From Psychrobacter sp. TAE2020 (lineage in GTDB: Bacteria > Pseudomonadota > Gammaproteobacteria > Pseudomonadales > Moraxellaceae), in assembly GCF_018919485.1 (NCBI RefSeq), contig NZ_JAHLMU010000001.1:2827351-2891350 (forward strand): a DNA stretch of 64,000 nt, in the 5' to 3' direction. Below are positions 53,770 to 62,379 of this stretch, one piece after another (the stretch's first letter is position 1; the number at the start of each line of letters is the position of its first letter). The translations under genes were made by a program, and so were the position numbers. The notes beneath the pieces are model-generated. The model was not told where the DNA came from. It made no database searches and saw only the letters and a program-made list of their open reading frames with translations.

Positions 53770-54750
53770 TTACATCCAGTTAGCGGTGTTATCAGCGGTT
53801 GCTGGATGATTCTCATACCAATGCTTAGCGATTTCGTCGCGGCGACACACCCAAACGTCAGGTTTGCTAGTGATGTACTTCAAAAATTGTTTGAGCGCAG
53901 TGATACGACCAGCACGACCAATAATACGGCAATGTAGACCGATCGTCAGCATTTTAGGCTTAGTGGCGCCTTCTTCATATAGGGTATCAAAGCTGTCTTT
54001 TAGGTACTGATAAAAAGGTTCAGCGTTTGTGAATCCTGGACTTGAAGCAAAACGCATATCGTTGGTTTCAAGCGTATAAGGGATAACTAGATGCGGCTTG
54101 CGAATTAAGCTGTTGCCGTCTTGTACTTTGACATTCAGCCAGTAAGGGAGCTCATCAGCGTAAGAGTCAGAATCATAGATATAACCGCCATGTTCAGCGA
54201 CCAGCTCACGCGTGTTAGGGCTATCACGACCAGTGTACCAGCCTAATGGCTGTCCGCCAAGCATCCGATCAAATATTTTAGTGGCAGCGCGTACATGTTC
54301 ACGCTCAGTTTCACGATACATGTATTGATAAGTTATCCAGCGCAAACCATGACTAGCTACTTCATGTCCGTCTTCTAGAACACGCTCAATGATATGTGGA
54401 GTTTTTTCAGCTGCAGCGGCACAAGTGAAAGTAGTAATAGGCAAGCCAAACTCTTTAAACACATCTAGCACACGCCAAACGCCAACCCGGCTTCCATATT
54501 CAAATGCAGACTCAATAGACTGATGGCGATTGCTAAATTCTGGAGTACCTAGTACATCAGACAAAAAGCGTTCTGATTGACCATCACCATGAAGTACACT
54601 GTTTTCAGCGCCTTCTTCGATATTTAGTACAAACTGCACGGCTATTTTTGCCCCACCCGGCCAATTAGCATTTGGTGGATTATCACCATAGCCTTTTAGG
54701 TCACGAGGATAAGCAGCTTGGTCAAAGTCGCTGGTGATTTTCTGGGTCAT
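53770..54750 (-). CDS. puuE: PuuE allantoinase (polysaccharide-deacetylase type)
   Basis: Opens the allantoin ring to allantoate by a metal-independent route, unlike the classic AllB. I start at the ATG 54750; a TTG two codons earlier is less likely because the AAGGA site fits the ATG. The 326-residue NodB-fold protein has the Y-P-R-D-L-x-G-Y-G motif, V-Q-F-V-L-N-I-E-E-G-A-E, and G-H-E-V-A-S-H-G-L-R, all seen in PuuE proteins. A RutR-type operator lies about 580 bases upstream of the start (55331), overlapping a predicted promoter. Confidence 0.95.
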   Translation of the reverse strand: MTQKITSDFDQAAYPRDLKGYGDNPPNANWPGGAKIAVQFVLNIEEGAENSVLHGDGQSERFLSDVLGTPEFSNRHQSIESAFEYGSRVGVWRVLDVFKEFGLPITTFTCAAAAEKTPHIIERVLEDGHEVASHGLRWITYQYMYRETEREHVRAATKIFDRMLGGQPLGWYTGRDSPNTRELVAEHGGYIYDSDSYADELPYWLNVKVQDGNSLIRKPHLVIPYTLETNDMRFASSPGFTNAEPFYQYLKDSFDTLYEEGATKPKMLTIGLHCRIIGRAGRITALKQFLKYITSKPDVWVCRRDEIAKHWYENHPATADNTANWM

Positions 54751-55543
54751 TGTCAATATTCCTTTATAAAAACAGAGTAGTTATGAAATCAATTTAATGC
54801 GTAGGACTATCTATCATAATAGTTCGACAACACTTGAGTGCGTAAAACAATGCTGATGAAGGTTTCGCCTACTAGGGTAAAGCTCACTATGCTTAAGGTA
54901 TCAGCATGCTGATTGTAGGTATTGGTATTTCTAGGCGCGTGGTTTAACTGACGAGTTGGCACTTAATATTCAAGGTTATGACTTGAAAAGTGCTTACTCA
55001 ATAATAAAAAGCGTAGGTATAACTGAATAAGTTTTAGATGTCGTTCGGTTAGGCTGTAGATATTATCTGACAGATCTAGAGTCAGCTTCGAGAGCTGCGG
55101 TAAAACTGAGTTTTTCAGATAGTAACGAGGTGAGTCGTTATAACAGGATCAAACTGGACGCATTATTTATTTGCTTGAAATAAGTAATGGCTTGAAACAG
55201 TAGGTAGCCTAAAATAATAGCATTTTAAATACCCATAAGTATGGTTTATTTGCTTTTAAAGGCTAGCCTTAACCAGTCATATTTATTTTGACAGAGGTTA
55301 TATAATAATATTGCTTTACTGTATGTCTATCTGATCATTTGGTCAAGATAATTATCAATTAATATTGATAATAGTTACTAATAAGCAGTTATCAACACCT
55401 TTATGAGGTAGTTTGTACTCATTTATCAGTTTAAATTATAGTCATTCTTACTTTAGTAAAGAGTTAGGAGTAACAGCATATTGACGCATTAGTAGCTAAT
55501 AAACGATGCCACCTAGCATCGCTCCTAGCAAGAAACCATACCT
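54751..55543. other. Long non-coding gap between puuE and the permease remnant
   Basis: 793 bases with no frame I can support. It includes the operator and predicted promoter at about 55310-55346, which would give puuE a long leader of more than 500 bases. Part of this may be the wreck of a lost gene, but no protein-like remnant is readable. Confidence 0.45.
55331..55346 (-). promoter_or_regulatory. RutR-type operator 1, upstream of puuE
   Basis: CTGATCATTTGGTCAA matches the RutR consensus TTGACCANNTGGTCAA at 12 of 14 fixed positions. On the minus strand its TTGACC is a -35 element and TACAGT follows 17 bases later as a -10, so a bound repressor would block a promoter firing toward puuE. Confidence 0.65.
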
Positions 55544-56063
55544 TTAAAGTTTGGTCAGCATGGGCACCAAGATAGTGGCAATAGAGAAGATAGCCCCAAT
55601 AGCAAAAGCTATCAAACCACGAATGTTCCAGCCTTTATAGTAGTAGTAAGCGCCATCTGGTTTGTCAGAGAATAAGTCAGTGATATCGATATGTTGAGGT
55701 TTTATCAAGTAGTAATCAACCCCTAAGATACCAAAAAAAGGTGCAATGATGGTACCAATAGCATTAACGATTACCAGTTAGGTTCACCATAAACATCACA
55801 ATGAAGCCTTCACAAACAATAGAGGCCATTACCCACCAGCTATTTAGCCCGTAACTTAAAAACAGCGAAGCGGCTAGAGCGTAGCCAAATAAGCTTTGAA
55901 TGTCGTTGGACCAAACATTAAATATCGCAAACTACCCCTAAGTACGATCCTTGGATTGTAGAGGCGCTAAGTCTTCATTGTAGAGTCTTGAGCTTTTTAT
56001 AGCAGGGTTGAGTTGATTATAATCATTAATAATTTGGTAATCTTGAGGTCTTATATCAGTCAT
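55544..56063 (-). pseudogene. Wrecked NCS1-family permease (allantoin/nucleobase type)
   Basis: On the minus strand an ATG with an AAGGA site opens a frame starting M-T-D-I-R-P-Q-D-Y and reaching S-R-L-Y-N-E-D-L-A-P-L, the N-terminus typical of NCS1 nucleobase/allantoin transporters. Two stop codons follow at the point where D-R-T-W-G should read, then an F-A-I-F-N membrane segment resumes. After L-T-G-N the frame jumps to V-N-A-I-G-T-I-I-A-P-F-F-G-I-L-G-V-D-Y-Y, the C-terminal part, and ends in a stop. Only about 170 of the roughly 480 expected codons remain, so a large internal deletion occurred as well. It lies between puuD and puuE, where a purine/allantoin permease belongs. Confidence 0.9.
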
Positions 56064-56185
56064 CGTTGATTCCTTTTAACAGATAATGCCACCATTGGTG
56101 ATGCTTTTACTTTATTTGCATCCAACAAATAGGTGAAGAAAGTTATTCACTTATAGGTATAAAGATGACTTACACAACAGCGAGA

Positions 56186-56222
56186 CAAAATAATAGCCAG
56201 TCATTGACTGGCTATTATTTTG
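56186..56222. terminator. Terminator after puuD
   Basis: Two perfect 18-base arms (56186-56203 and 56205-56222) form a long hairpin ending in A/T runs on both sides, 33 bases after the puuD stop on the minus strand. It ends the uraD-hiuH-puuD unit and works in both directions. Confidence 0.85.
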
Positions 56223-56255
56223 GACAGAGTACTAGTTGACTTTTAAGCTTTAGGG

Positions 56256-57635
56256 TTAAAGTCCTGAAGTATAAGCTACGATTTGTGCACGCTCTTCATC
56301 AGTTAATTTAGTGATATTACCTAATGGCATATAACCAGTTTGTACTGCAGTGACAATCTTAGCTTGATAAGTCTTCATATCAGCAGGAGTCTGAATGATA
56401 ATACCTGCTGGTGGGGCATTAAACCCGGCTTGCGTTGGTTGTGCCATATGGCAAACGCTACATTTTGCTTGCACAATCCCAATGATGGCATCATCGGCTG
56501 ATGATGCAGCAACTGGTACTGCAGCAGCAGCTCCGGCAACAGCAGCAGCTCCGGCAACAGCAGGTGCTCCGGCAACAGCAGGCGCTCCGGCAACAGCAGG
56601 CGCTCCGGCAACAGCAGGCGCTCCGGCAACAGCAGGCGCACCGGCAACGGCAGGTGCTGCGTCAGCTACTGGCTGCGCTGCTGCTACTGGTGGAACTGGT
56701 AATGGCTCAATAGGTGCAGGACGCATCCAGAAAATCAATGCTAACGTAGCTATTGCAGGAATAACTAAATATTTTGGCTCACTATGACCCAAATGCTTTT
56801 GGTTAAAGTAATGACGAGCAGTTGCCGTGATAACACCGACGAATACTAGAACCAACCACCCTTTACCATCTCCAAATGAATACATCATTGGATAGTGATT
56901 ACTAATCATGGTGAAGATTAGTGGTAAGGTAAAGTAGTTGTTCATCAATGAGCGGTTTCTAGCCATTAATGCCAAATCTTGTACTTCTGGTCCTGGCTTT
57001 TCACCTTTACGTACGCAATCTACTAGTGCGCGCTGAGCGGGCATAATACCAAAGAATACGTTACCCGCCATGATAGTACCTAAAATGGCACCAACGTGGA
57101 TGAAAGAGGCACGATCACTGAACAGCTGGTAAGAACCCCAAGTTGCAATAATCATTAAGATAAAGATGGTGATACTAAAAGTCATCTTATTTTTGCCGAT
57201 ACGACTACGGACAATTACTTCATAAATAGCGTAGGTACCGAGTAAGAATAAAATACTAGTAGCAATAGCACCAATATTACTGCCGTAATCGACTTTACTT
57301 GGATCCACTAAATAGGCCGTTGCGTTGGCATAATAAACGATAGACATCATCGCCGCACCAGTCAACCAAGTAGTGTAGGCTTCCCATTTAAACCAATGTA
57401 GAGTCTTTGGCATCTCTTCAGGGTCAAGCTTGTACTTAGCGATTTCGTAGAAACCACCGCCATGTACTGCCCACAAATCACCTGAAATACCTTTTTTGGC
57501 TTTCCATTCTGGTGGCTTCTGCAAACTCATATCTAGCCATACGAAGTAAAATGACGCACCAATCCATGCCACACCAGCAATGACATGAAACCAGCGGAAA
57601 AATAAAGCTAACCAATCGAGAAGATATGCGCCCAT
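56256..57635 (-). CDS. puuD: PuuD urate hydroxylase, membrane-bound with C-terminal cytochrome c domain
   Basis: Oxidises urate to 5-hydroxyisourate at the inner membrane. The 459-residue protein starts W-F-H-V-I-A-G-V-A-W-I-G-A-S-F-Y, with about eight membrane segments to residue 315 (F-F-G-I-M-P-A-Q-R and T-A-R-H-Y-F-N-Q-K-H are family motifs). After a Pro/Ala-rich linker of seven A-V-A-G-A-P-like units it ends in a cytochrome c domain with C-S-V-C-H at 392-396 and Met436 as likely axial ligand, so urate electrons would go to a c-type heme and the respiratory chain. It follows hiuH by 286 bases. Confidence 0.95.
   Translation of the reverse strand: MGAYLLDWLALFFRWFHVIAGVAWIGASFYFVWLDMSLQKPPEWKAKKGISGDLWAVHGGGFYEIAKYKLDPEEMPKTLHWFKWEAYTTWLTGAAMMSIVYYANATAYLVDPSKVDYGSNIGAIATSILFLLGTYAIYEVIVRSRIGKNKMTFSITIFILMIIATWGSYQLFSDRASFIHVGAILGTIMAGNVFFGIMPAQRALVDCVRKGEKPGPEVQDLALMARNRSLMNNYFTLPLIFTMISNHYPMMYSFGDGKGWLVLVFVGVITATARHYFNQKHLGHSEPKYLVIPAIATLALIFWMRPAPIEPLPVPPVAAAQPVADAAPAVAGAPAVAGAPAVAGAPAVAGAPAVAGAPAVAGAAAVAGAAAAVPVAASSADDAIIGIVQAKCSVCHMAQPTQAGFNAPPAGIIIQTPADMKTYQAKIVTAVQTGYMPLGNITKLTDEERAQIVAYTSGL
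56533..56658. repeat. 18-bp tandem repeat encoding the PuuD linker
   Basis: Seven copies of an 18-base unit beginning CCGGCAAC occur with a strict period at 56533, 56551, 56569, 56587, 56605, 56623 and 56641. They encode the A-V-A-G-A-P/A linker between membrane and heme domains of PuuD, and keep the frame. Near-identical inner copies suggest recent expansion by slippage. Confidence 0.95.
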
Positions 57636-57921
57636 GAGGCAAGTGTCCTTTTGTATTGCTAGGTCTTGGCAACTTATAATGACTTTTCTCGCTTGAATAA
57701 AATTACAAGCGTTTCCATGCCATTTTAGATATCTAATAATCTATGTCTATTGATGCATAAATGTCATAAGATAAATAATTTTTTATTATTACTCTTTGCT
57801 ATTTATAACAAAGAGTAATAATAAAAGTCACCAGTATTAGCTGTCTATAATGATATTATTTGATGGCTAAAACCGTGTCTGAGTGCTATAACACGATTAG
57901 TTTTTAAATTAAATTTCTAAA

Positions 57922-58290
57922 TTACGAACCGCGATAAGTACCATAGCCATGGGCACTGAGTAATAGTGGGACATGATAATGGCTAGCATCGCTGACGACA
58001 AAATCAATAATAACTTGTGGATAAAAAGCGGTTAGTTTTTGCGCATCGAAGTAAGACTGAGTATCAAAAGTCAAAGTATAGCGACCATTGCTCAAGTTTT
58101 GCTCAGCGCTGTCTACAGCACCATCAAACTGCCAGCTGTCTGGAGTAACACGACCATCATTGTTAGTAGTGCCGTTAGCTAGTAATGTTGCTTCACTGCC
58201 ATCTTTAATACGATGTAGGGTTACTGCGATATCAGCAGCAGGTTTACCTAGGTGAGTATCTAAAATATGTGATGATAAAGTTGCAGACAT
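57922..58290 (-). CDS. hiuH: 5-hydroxyisourate hydrolase
   Basis: Opens 5-hydroxyisourate to OHCU. I use the ATG at 58290 with an AAGGAA site. The 122-residue transthyretin-like protein has S-S-H-I-L-D-T-H-L-G-K-P-A near the start, H-Y-H-V-P-L-L-L-S and the signature C-terminus Y-R-G-S. No signal peptide, so cytoplasmic. Second gene of the uraD-hiuH-puuD run. Confidence 0.95.
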   Translation of the reverse strand: MSATLSSHILDTHLGKPAADIAVTLHRIKDGSEATLLANGTTNNDGRVTPDSWQFDGAVDSAEQNLSNGRYTLTFDTQSYFDAQKLTAFYPQVIIDFVVSDASHYHVPLLLSAHGYGTYRGS

Positions 58291-58387
58291 AATATTTCCT
58301 TTTTTTAAGTTGATTGGTATAAACGCTGCCGCCACTCATATATTGTGCAAGTAGCGACTGCCGTTACGATATCTATTAATTAATGAG

Positions 58388-58909
58388 TTAAGCGATGCCA
58401 AATAGTTTTTGGATGCGCAGACGAGTAATCTTATTTTGTTCAGCAGCGGCATTAGCTAATTCAGCCTCGCGATCATTAGGCAGACGAGCCAACAACAGAT
58501 CTAGCATTTGCTGAGCGCTTTTGCCGGTAGCGAAGACGATGAAAATAAAGCCAAACTTATCGAGATAGTCTTGATTGCCTTGAGCCAAGTCTTCTAGTAC
58601 TTGGTCTTCAGCATCTGTGGCACCTGATTGTTCGTGAGCAGCACTGTCTTGAGTATTGCGATATTTTTCTTTTAGTGAGTCGACATTACCGATTTGTGGA
58701 TGTCCGTCAAAAGCTTCTATAAGATTGGCTTCGCTAGTTTGCGCTTCGTTCCAAGCAGCATCGTTGGCCTCAAGCATAGTTTCGATGTCTGCAAAGGGAC
58801 GCGCAGCAGCTAAGCGGTCTGCCCAAGCGATGCTGGTACAGCAAGTTAGAAGTGTTGCAGTGGCGTCCGCATTTGACAGTTCATTGAATTGGGCTAAAGT
58901 TAGGCTCAT
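58388..58909 (-). CDS. uraD: OHCU decarboxylase
   Basis: Completes urate conversion to (S)-allantoin by decarboxylating OHCU. I start at the ATG 58909 with an AGGAAG site. The 173-residue helical protein has the catalytic G-H-P-Q-I-G motif near 70, and the F-I-F-I-V-F-A-T-G-K-S-A substrate motif further on. It is the first gene after a RutR-type operator and leads the unit with hiuH and puuD. Confidence 0.95.
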   Translation of the reverse strand: MSLTLAQFNELSNADATATLLTCCTSIAWADRLAAARPFADIETMLEANDAAWNEAQTSEANLIEAFDGHPQIGNVDSLKEKYRNTQDSAAHEQSGATDAEDQVLEDLAQGNQDYLDKFGFIFIVFATGKSAQQMLDLLLARLPNDREAELANAAAEQNKITRLRIQKLFGIA

Positions 58910-59056
58910 AGTGACTTCCTTTTCTTGTAATTTATTTGGGGCGATATAAAAGCTCATTAATAGTATCGAGCAAGGGAGATCTAAACCAACAAATCAGCTA
59001 CTAAAGTTATATTAATTAATTGGTATTTGGTTTAACATTATCTATTGTGCTAAAAC

Positions 59057-59072
59057 CTGACCATTTGGTCAA
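59057..59072. promoter_or_regulatory. RutR-type operator 2, between uraD and the regulator gene
   Basis: CTGACCATTTGGTCAA matches the RutR consensus TTGACCANNTGGTCAA at 13 of 14 fixed positions and contains the perfect palindrome TGACC-ATTT-GGTCA apart from the centre. On the minus strand TTGACC serves as -35 with CACAAT 17 bases later, aimed at uraD. Being in the divergent region it can also control the regulator gene itself. Confidence 0.78.
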
Positions 59073-59209
59073 CTATTTTATACAAAAAATTTCTATTTGT
59101 CGCCTTATCTGCCATAAAAACTTGTATTTTTTTCATTTTCTTATATAAATACAGCTTAGAGATGGAAGATAATGTATTTTCTATCCCATTTATTCAAATA
59201 AATTAAGTT

Positions 59210-59884
59210 ATGACTGTTATGACTCAAAATAACCAAAGCAAAAATTTAGTCGCAGCGGAAGCAACTGTTCATCGCAGCCAACACGATATTCGTGCGCATA
59301 ATCAAGCCATTATATTGAGCGCTGCCGAAGAAGAATTCGTCTTGCAAAGCTACCGTGGTGCTACTATGCAAGGTATCGCCGACCGTGCTGGGCTACCCAA
59401 AGCAAATATCCATTATTACTTCAAAAATAAAAGAAATTTATATAAAGTAGTACTGCGTTCCATCATTGAAGAATGGAACACTGGCCTAGTGACTATGACT
59501 GTGGACAGTGATCCTAAAACAGTAATAGAAAAGTTTGTACGTACTAAATTGCATCAAGCCTTTGCTCACCCAAATCGTCATAAACTGTTCGCAGTCGAGG
59601 TGATCGGTGGTGCACCGCACTTACATGACTTTATGTCAACGACAATGAAAGAGTGGGCGCTTGATAAAGCTCAAGTTATGACCACTTGGCATGAACAAGG
59701 CAAAATTGGTATTGCTGACCCCTTACAACTGCTAATACTTATTTGGGCCACTACACAACGTTATGCCGAATTTGAAACAGAAATCATTGGTCTACTGCAA
59801 AAAGATGCCTATGATAGAGAAGATGAAGCGCGTGCTGCCGACTTCTTAGTGCCGTTTATTCTGCGCGGTTGTGGCATCGAATAA
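59210..59884 (+). CDS. RutR-like TetR-family regulator of the purine cluster
   Basis: A 224-residue repressor. The N-terminal HTH (about residues 33-75: M-Q-G-I-A-D-R-A-G-L-P-K-A-N-I-H-Y-Y-F) and the C-terminal part (L-F-A-V-E-V-I-G-G-A-P-H-L, D-P-L-Q-L-L-I-L-I-W-A-T-T-Q-R-Y-A-E-F) line up well with E. coli RutR, which senses uracil and binds the palindrome TTGACCANNTGGTCAA. Three such palindromes lie upstream of puuE, uraD and the xanthine permease, so this protein very likely controls the cluster. The ligand is unknown; a purine or ureide intermediate is plausible. The first 25 residues are not conserved; the start could be the ATG at 59219. Confidence 0.88.
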   Translation: MTVMTQNNQSKNLVAAEATVHRSQHDIRAHNQAIILSAAEEEFVLQSYRGATMQGIADRAGLPKANIHYYFKNKRNLYKVVLRSIIEEWNTGLVTMTVDSDPKTVIEKFVRTKLHQAFAHPNRHKLFAVEVIGGAPHLHDFMSTTMKEWALDKAQVMTTWHEQGKIGIADPLQLLILIWATTQRYAEFETEIIGLLQKDAYDREDEARAADFLVPFILRGCGIE

Positions 59885-60136
59885 AGCTATATGAATAGAA
59901 GATAATAAGGGGATAACTGGATTAGATAAGTGGTTACTAGTGCCTATCACTGATCAACTACTTAACGGTTTTAAATATTATTGTAAGTTTTTTGGTTATT
60001 TTTATTTTATAACAGTTCCGACTAGCGTATCTGTCTATATGCGAACCTATAAAATTAATTCATCCTAATCAGCTTTCGTATAACTATCAATTGGCAAACC
60101 TGCGCTGATAAATAGGTGTTAGCCTAAATTAGAACT

Positions 60137-60167
60137 AAGGCGCAGCAAAGTTACTTTACTACGCCTT
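60137..60167 (-). terminator. Candidate terminator after the xanthine permease
   Basis: On the minus strand two 15-base arms pair (AAGGCG... with ...CGCCTT) with two G-T wobbles, 35 bases after the permease stop; the following bases are only moderately T-rich. The G-T pairs favour the minus-strand hairpin. The rest of the 317-base gap before this gene shows nothing. Confidence 0.55.
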
Positions 60168-60201
60168 GTATTGATTACCTATTACACTGTAATGAGTTAG
60201 C

Positions 60202-61608
60202 TTAAGAGACATTCTTTCTAAGAGGCTCTATGTTATCTTGTACACTCTGCTCTTTATCATCATATTCTATACCGAAGTTCTTAGGTAAAATCGTATCGAG
60301 CACAATAGCTATTACCCCTGACATAGTAACTGCTGAGCCAAAGATATTGCGGAACATTTGTGGCATTTGGGCAAATACATCAGGTACAAAAGCAACCCCT
60401 AAGCCAAGACCTAGTGAGGTGGCGATAATCAATATATTACGATGAGTAAAGTTTACCGTTGATAAAATACGAATACCAGCAGTCGCTACGGTTGCAAACA
60501 TCAATAGGGTTACACCGCCAACAACTGGTTTTGGCAACTGAGTAAAGATAGCGCCTAGGATAGGGAATAGACCCATAAAGAATAGAATACCGGCGACATA
60601 GAAGCCAACATAGCGGCTGGCGATACCTGTCATTTGGATTACGCCGTTATTCTGACTAAAAGTAGTTACTGGAAAACTGTTAAAGATGCCAGCAATTGCA
60701 GAGTTGACACCATCACCCAATACCCCACCTTTGATACGTTTTTCGTAAAGAGGACCTTTGATAGGTTCTCCTGAGATCATCGACGTTGCAGTCAAGTCAC
60801 CTGAAGTTTCAATACTAGTAATGATATACATAAAGGCAATAGGAATAAATGCTTGCCAATCAAAACCAAAACCAAATTTAAAAGGGATTGGCACAGTCAA
60901 TAGGGGTGCTTGTGAGACTAAGGAGAAGTCAATACGACCCATAAATGCCGCTACTACTAAGCCTAACATCAGACCAATAAAGATAGCGCTTGAGCGAATC
61001 ACTTTGTTATTAACGATACTGATTAGTACTACGCTGACCAATACGGCGCCGCCTAACATTAGGTTAGCGATGCTACCAAAATCTTCAGCACCAACACCGC
61101 CTGCTAGATCGGTTAGTCCTACCTTGGTCAATGACAGACCAATAGTAACAATGACGCAACCCGTGACGATAGGGCTCATCAAAGATCTAAGCTTAGTGAT
61201 GAACTGACTTAAAAAGATCTCGACAAAGGCACCTAAGAAGGTAACCCCAAAGATGACGGATAGAATCTCCTCAGGACTACCACCACGATTTTTTACCACA
61301 AAACCCGCCGCAAGTACTGCCGCTAAGAAGCCAAAGCTAGTACCTTGTAGCGCCATTAATCCTGACCCAACAGGACCAATTCTACGAGTTTGGATAAAGG
61401 TTGCAACCCCAGATACCATTAGGGCCATACTAATAAGGTAGGGTATATGCTCACCCAGTCCTAGAGCGCCACCAATAATTAAGGAGGGCGTAATAACCCC
61501 TACAAATGCGGCTAATACGTGCTGCACAGCGCCTAAAAATGCTTTCAATGGTGCAGGACGGTCGTGCAGTCCATACAGTAGATCGGGATTTCCTTGAACA
61601 TCACTCAT
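60202..61608 (-). CDS. Xanthine permease (NCS2 family, XanQ-like)
   Basis: A 468-residue proton symporter of the nucleobase-ascorbate family with about 14 membrane segments. The family signature Q-N-N-G-V-I-Q-M-T-G and the E-T-S-G-D segment are present and closely match E. coli XanQ and XanP, specific for xanthine; UacT-type urate transporters differ here. It is the likely entry point for purine in the cluster and carries a RutR-type operator at 61830 about 220 bases upstream of its start. Confidence 0.9.
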   Translation of the reverse strand: MSDVQGNPDLLYGLHDRPAPLKAFLGAVQHVLAAFVGVITPSLIIGGALGLGEHIPYLISMALMVSGVATFIQTRRIGPVGSGLMALQGTSFGFLAAVLAAGFVVKNRGGSPEEILSVIFGVTFLGAFVEIFLSQFITKLRSLMSPIVTGCVIVTIGLSLTKVGLTDLAGGVGAEDFGSIANLMLGGAVLVSVVLISIVNNKVIRSSAIFIGLMLGLVVAAFMGRIDFSLVSQAPLLTVPIPFKFGFGFDWQAFIPIAFMYIITSIETSGDLTATSMISGEPIKGPLYEKRIKGGVLGDGVNSAIAGIFNSFPVTTFSQNNGVIQMTGIASRYVGFYVAGILFFMGLFPILGAIFTQLPKPVVGGVTLLMFATVATAGIRILSTVNFTHRNILIIATSLGLGLGVAFVPDVFAQMPQMFRNIFGSAVTMSGVIAIVLDTILPKNFGIEYDDKEQSVQDNIEPLRKNVS

Positions 61609-61829
61609 AGTAGTTTCCTTTTAAAGTAAGTTCGCAGTCCTATCTTCACTAAAGTTCTGAATAAACAAACAATGAGTATTACTAAATATTGATTTCTATT
61701 TGAATATCTAATCTGTCATATACACTATTTAATCTTATGACAGCAGCAAAGAGTCGCACTCGTCCTTGTGCTAGTTGATGAATTAGTCGACAATTAATGA
61801 TTAATTTTGTTAGTTGGTTATTGATAAAC

Positions 61830-61845
61830 CTGACCGTTTAGTCAG
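61830..61845. promoter_or_regulatory. RutR-type operator 3, upstream of the xanthine permease
   Basis: CTGACCGTTTAGTCAG has perfect CTGAC/GTCAG arms and shares the TGACC half of the RutR consensus. On the minus strand CTGACT could be a -35 with AATAAC 17 bases later, the same layout as the other two sites. Confidence 0.6.
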
Positions 61846-62191
61846 TCCTATCTAGGGTATAGGGAAAAGATAAGCTTTTGCAATGATTTTTTTAATTGAA
61901 TATCAGTTATTTTCTAAAAGTAAAGCTAAAAATCGTTGCTTATAGTAATAATAAAATTAATCAATAACTATATAAGTTTTTTTTCTTCTTTAAAAACAAA
62001 TACTAATGATATTTAGATCAATTATATTGTTGCTGAGCGATTAATTATAGAGCTTATTAATAACATTAACTTATTAACAAACAATAATTTATAAATATAA
62101 TTATAAGGGTCAGATAAGCGCTAAAAAAACTTTTTATCTCTATATTGCTTAATGGTTAATGATTGGTTATTATAATGCGCATTATGTAAAT

Positions 62192-62210
62192 GTTAATAAT
62201 TATCATTAAG
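62192..62210. promoter_or_regulatory. Fur box upstream of the TonB receptor gene
   Basis: The minus-strand reading CTTAATGATAATTATTAAC matches the Fur consensus GATAATGATAATCATTATC at 15 of 19 positions, including the central AATGATAAT core. It lies about 170 bases before the TonB-dependent receptor start, fitting iron repression. Confidence 0.75.
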
Positions 62211-62379
62211 TTTTTTTTTAACTTTATCGTCCGCTTAAAGCCGTTTTAGAGCTTAAAATAAGGATTATTAAATGTTCTTATTTTTACTCGAATGCTAGGT
62301 TTTTACTCAAAGACTAGAGTAGCTATTAAAAGTAGCGTCAATTTACCAAATTTTAATAATTATATTGAGTGAGTCAACT

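Larger units (their letters stand above)
61609..62379. other. Divergent intergenic region with two operators
   Basis: 771 AT-rich bases between the permease and the TonB receptor gene. It contains the RutR-type site at 61830 and the Fur-type site at 62192 (separate entries). No gene or RNA can be supported. Confidence 0.5.

Noticed and set aside
53695..53937. An 80-codon plus-strand frame overlapping the 3' end of puuE
   Set aside because: Mostly antisense to conserved PuuE sequence; its start lies in the puuE-allA gap without a good ribosome site.
56395..56787. Open frames on the plus strand across the PuuD repeat region
   Set aside because: They are produced by the 18-base periodic repeat, which lacks stops in several frames. 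The minus strand encodes a full PuuD with conserved domains on both sides.
60758..61207. A long plus-strand frame inside the xanthine permease gene
   Set aside because: Antisense shadow of a clear NCS2 transporter; composition is typical of frames opposite membrane proteins.
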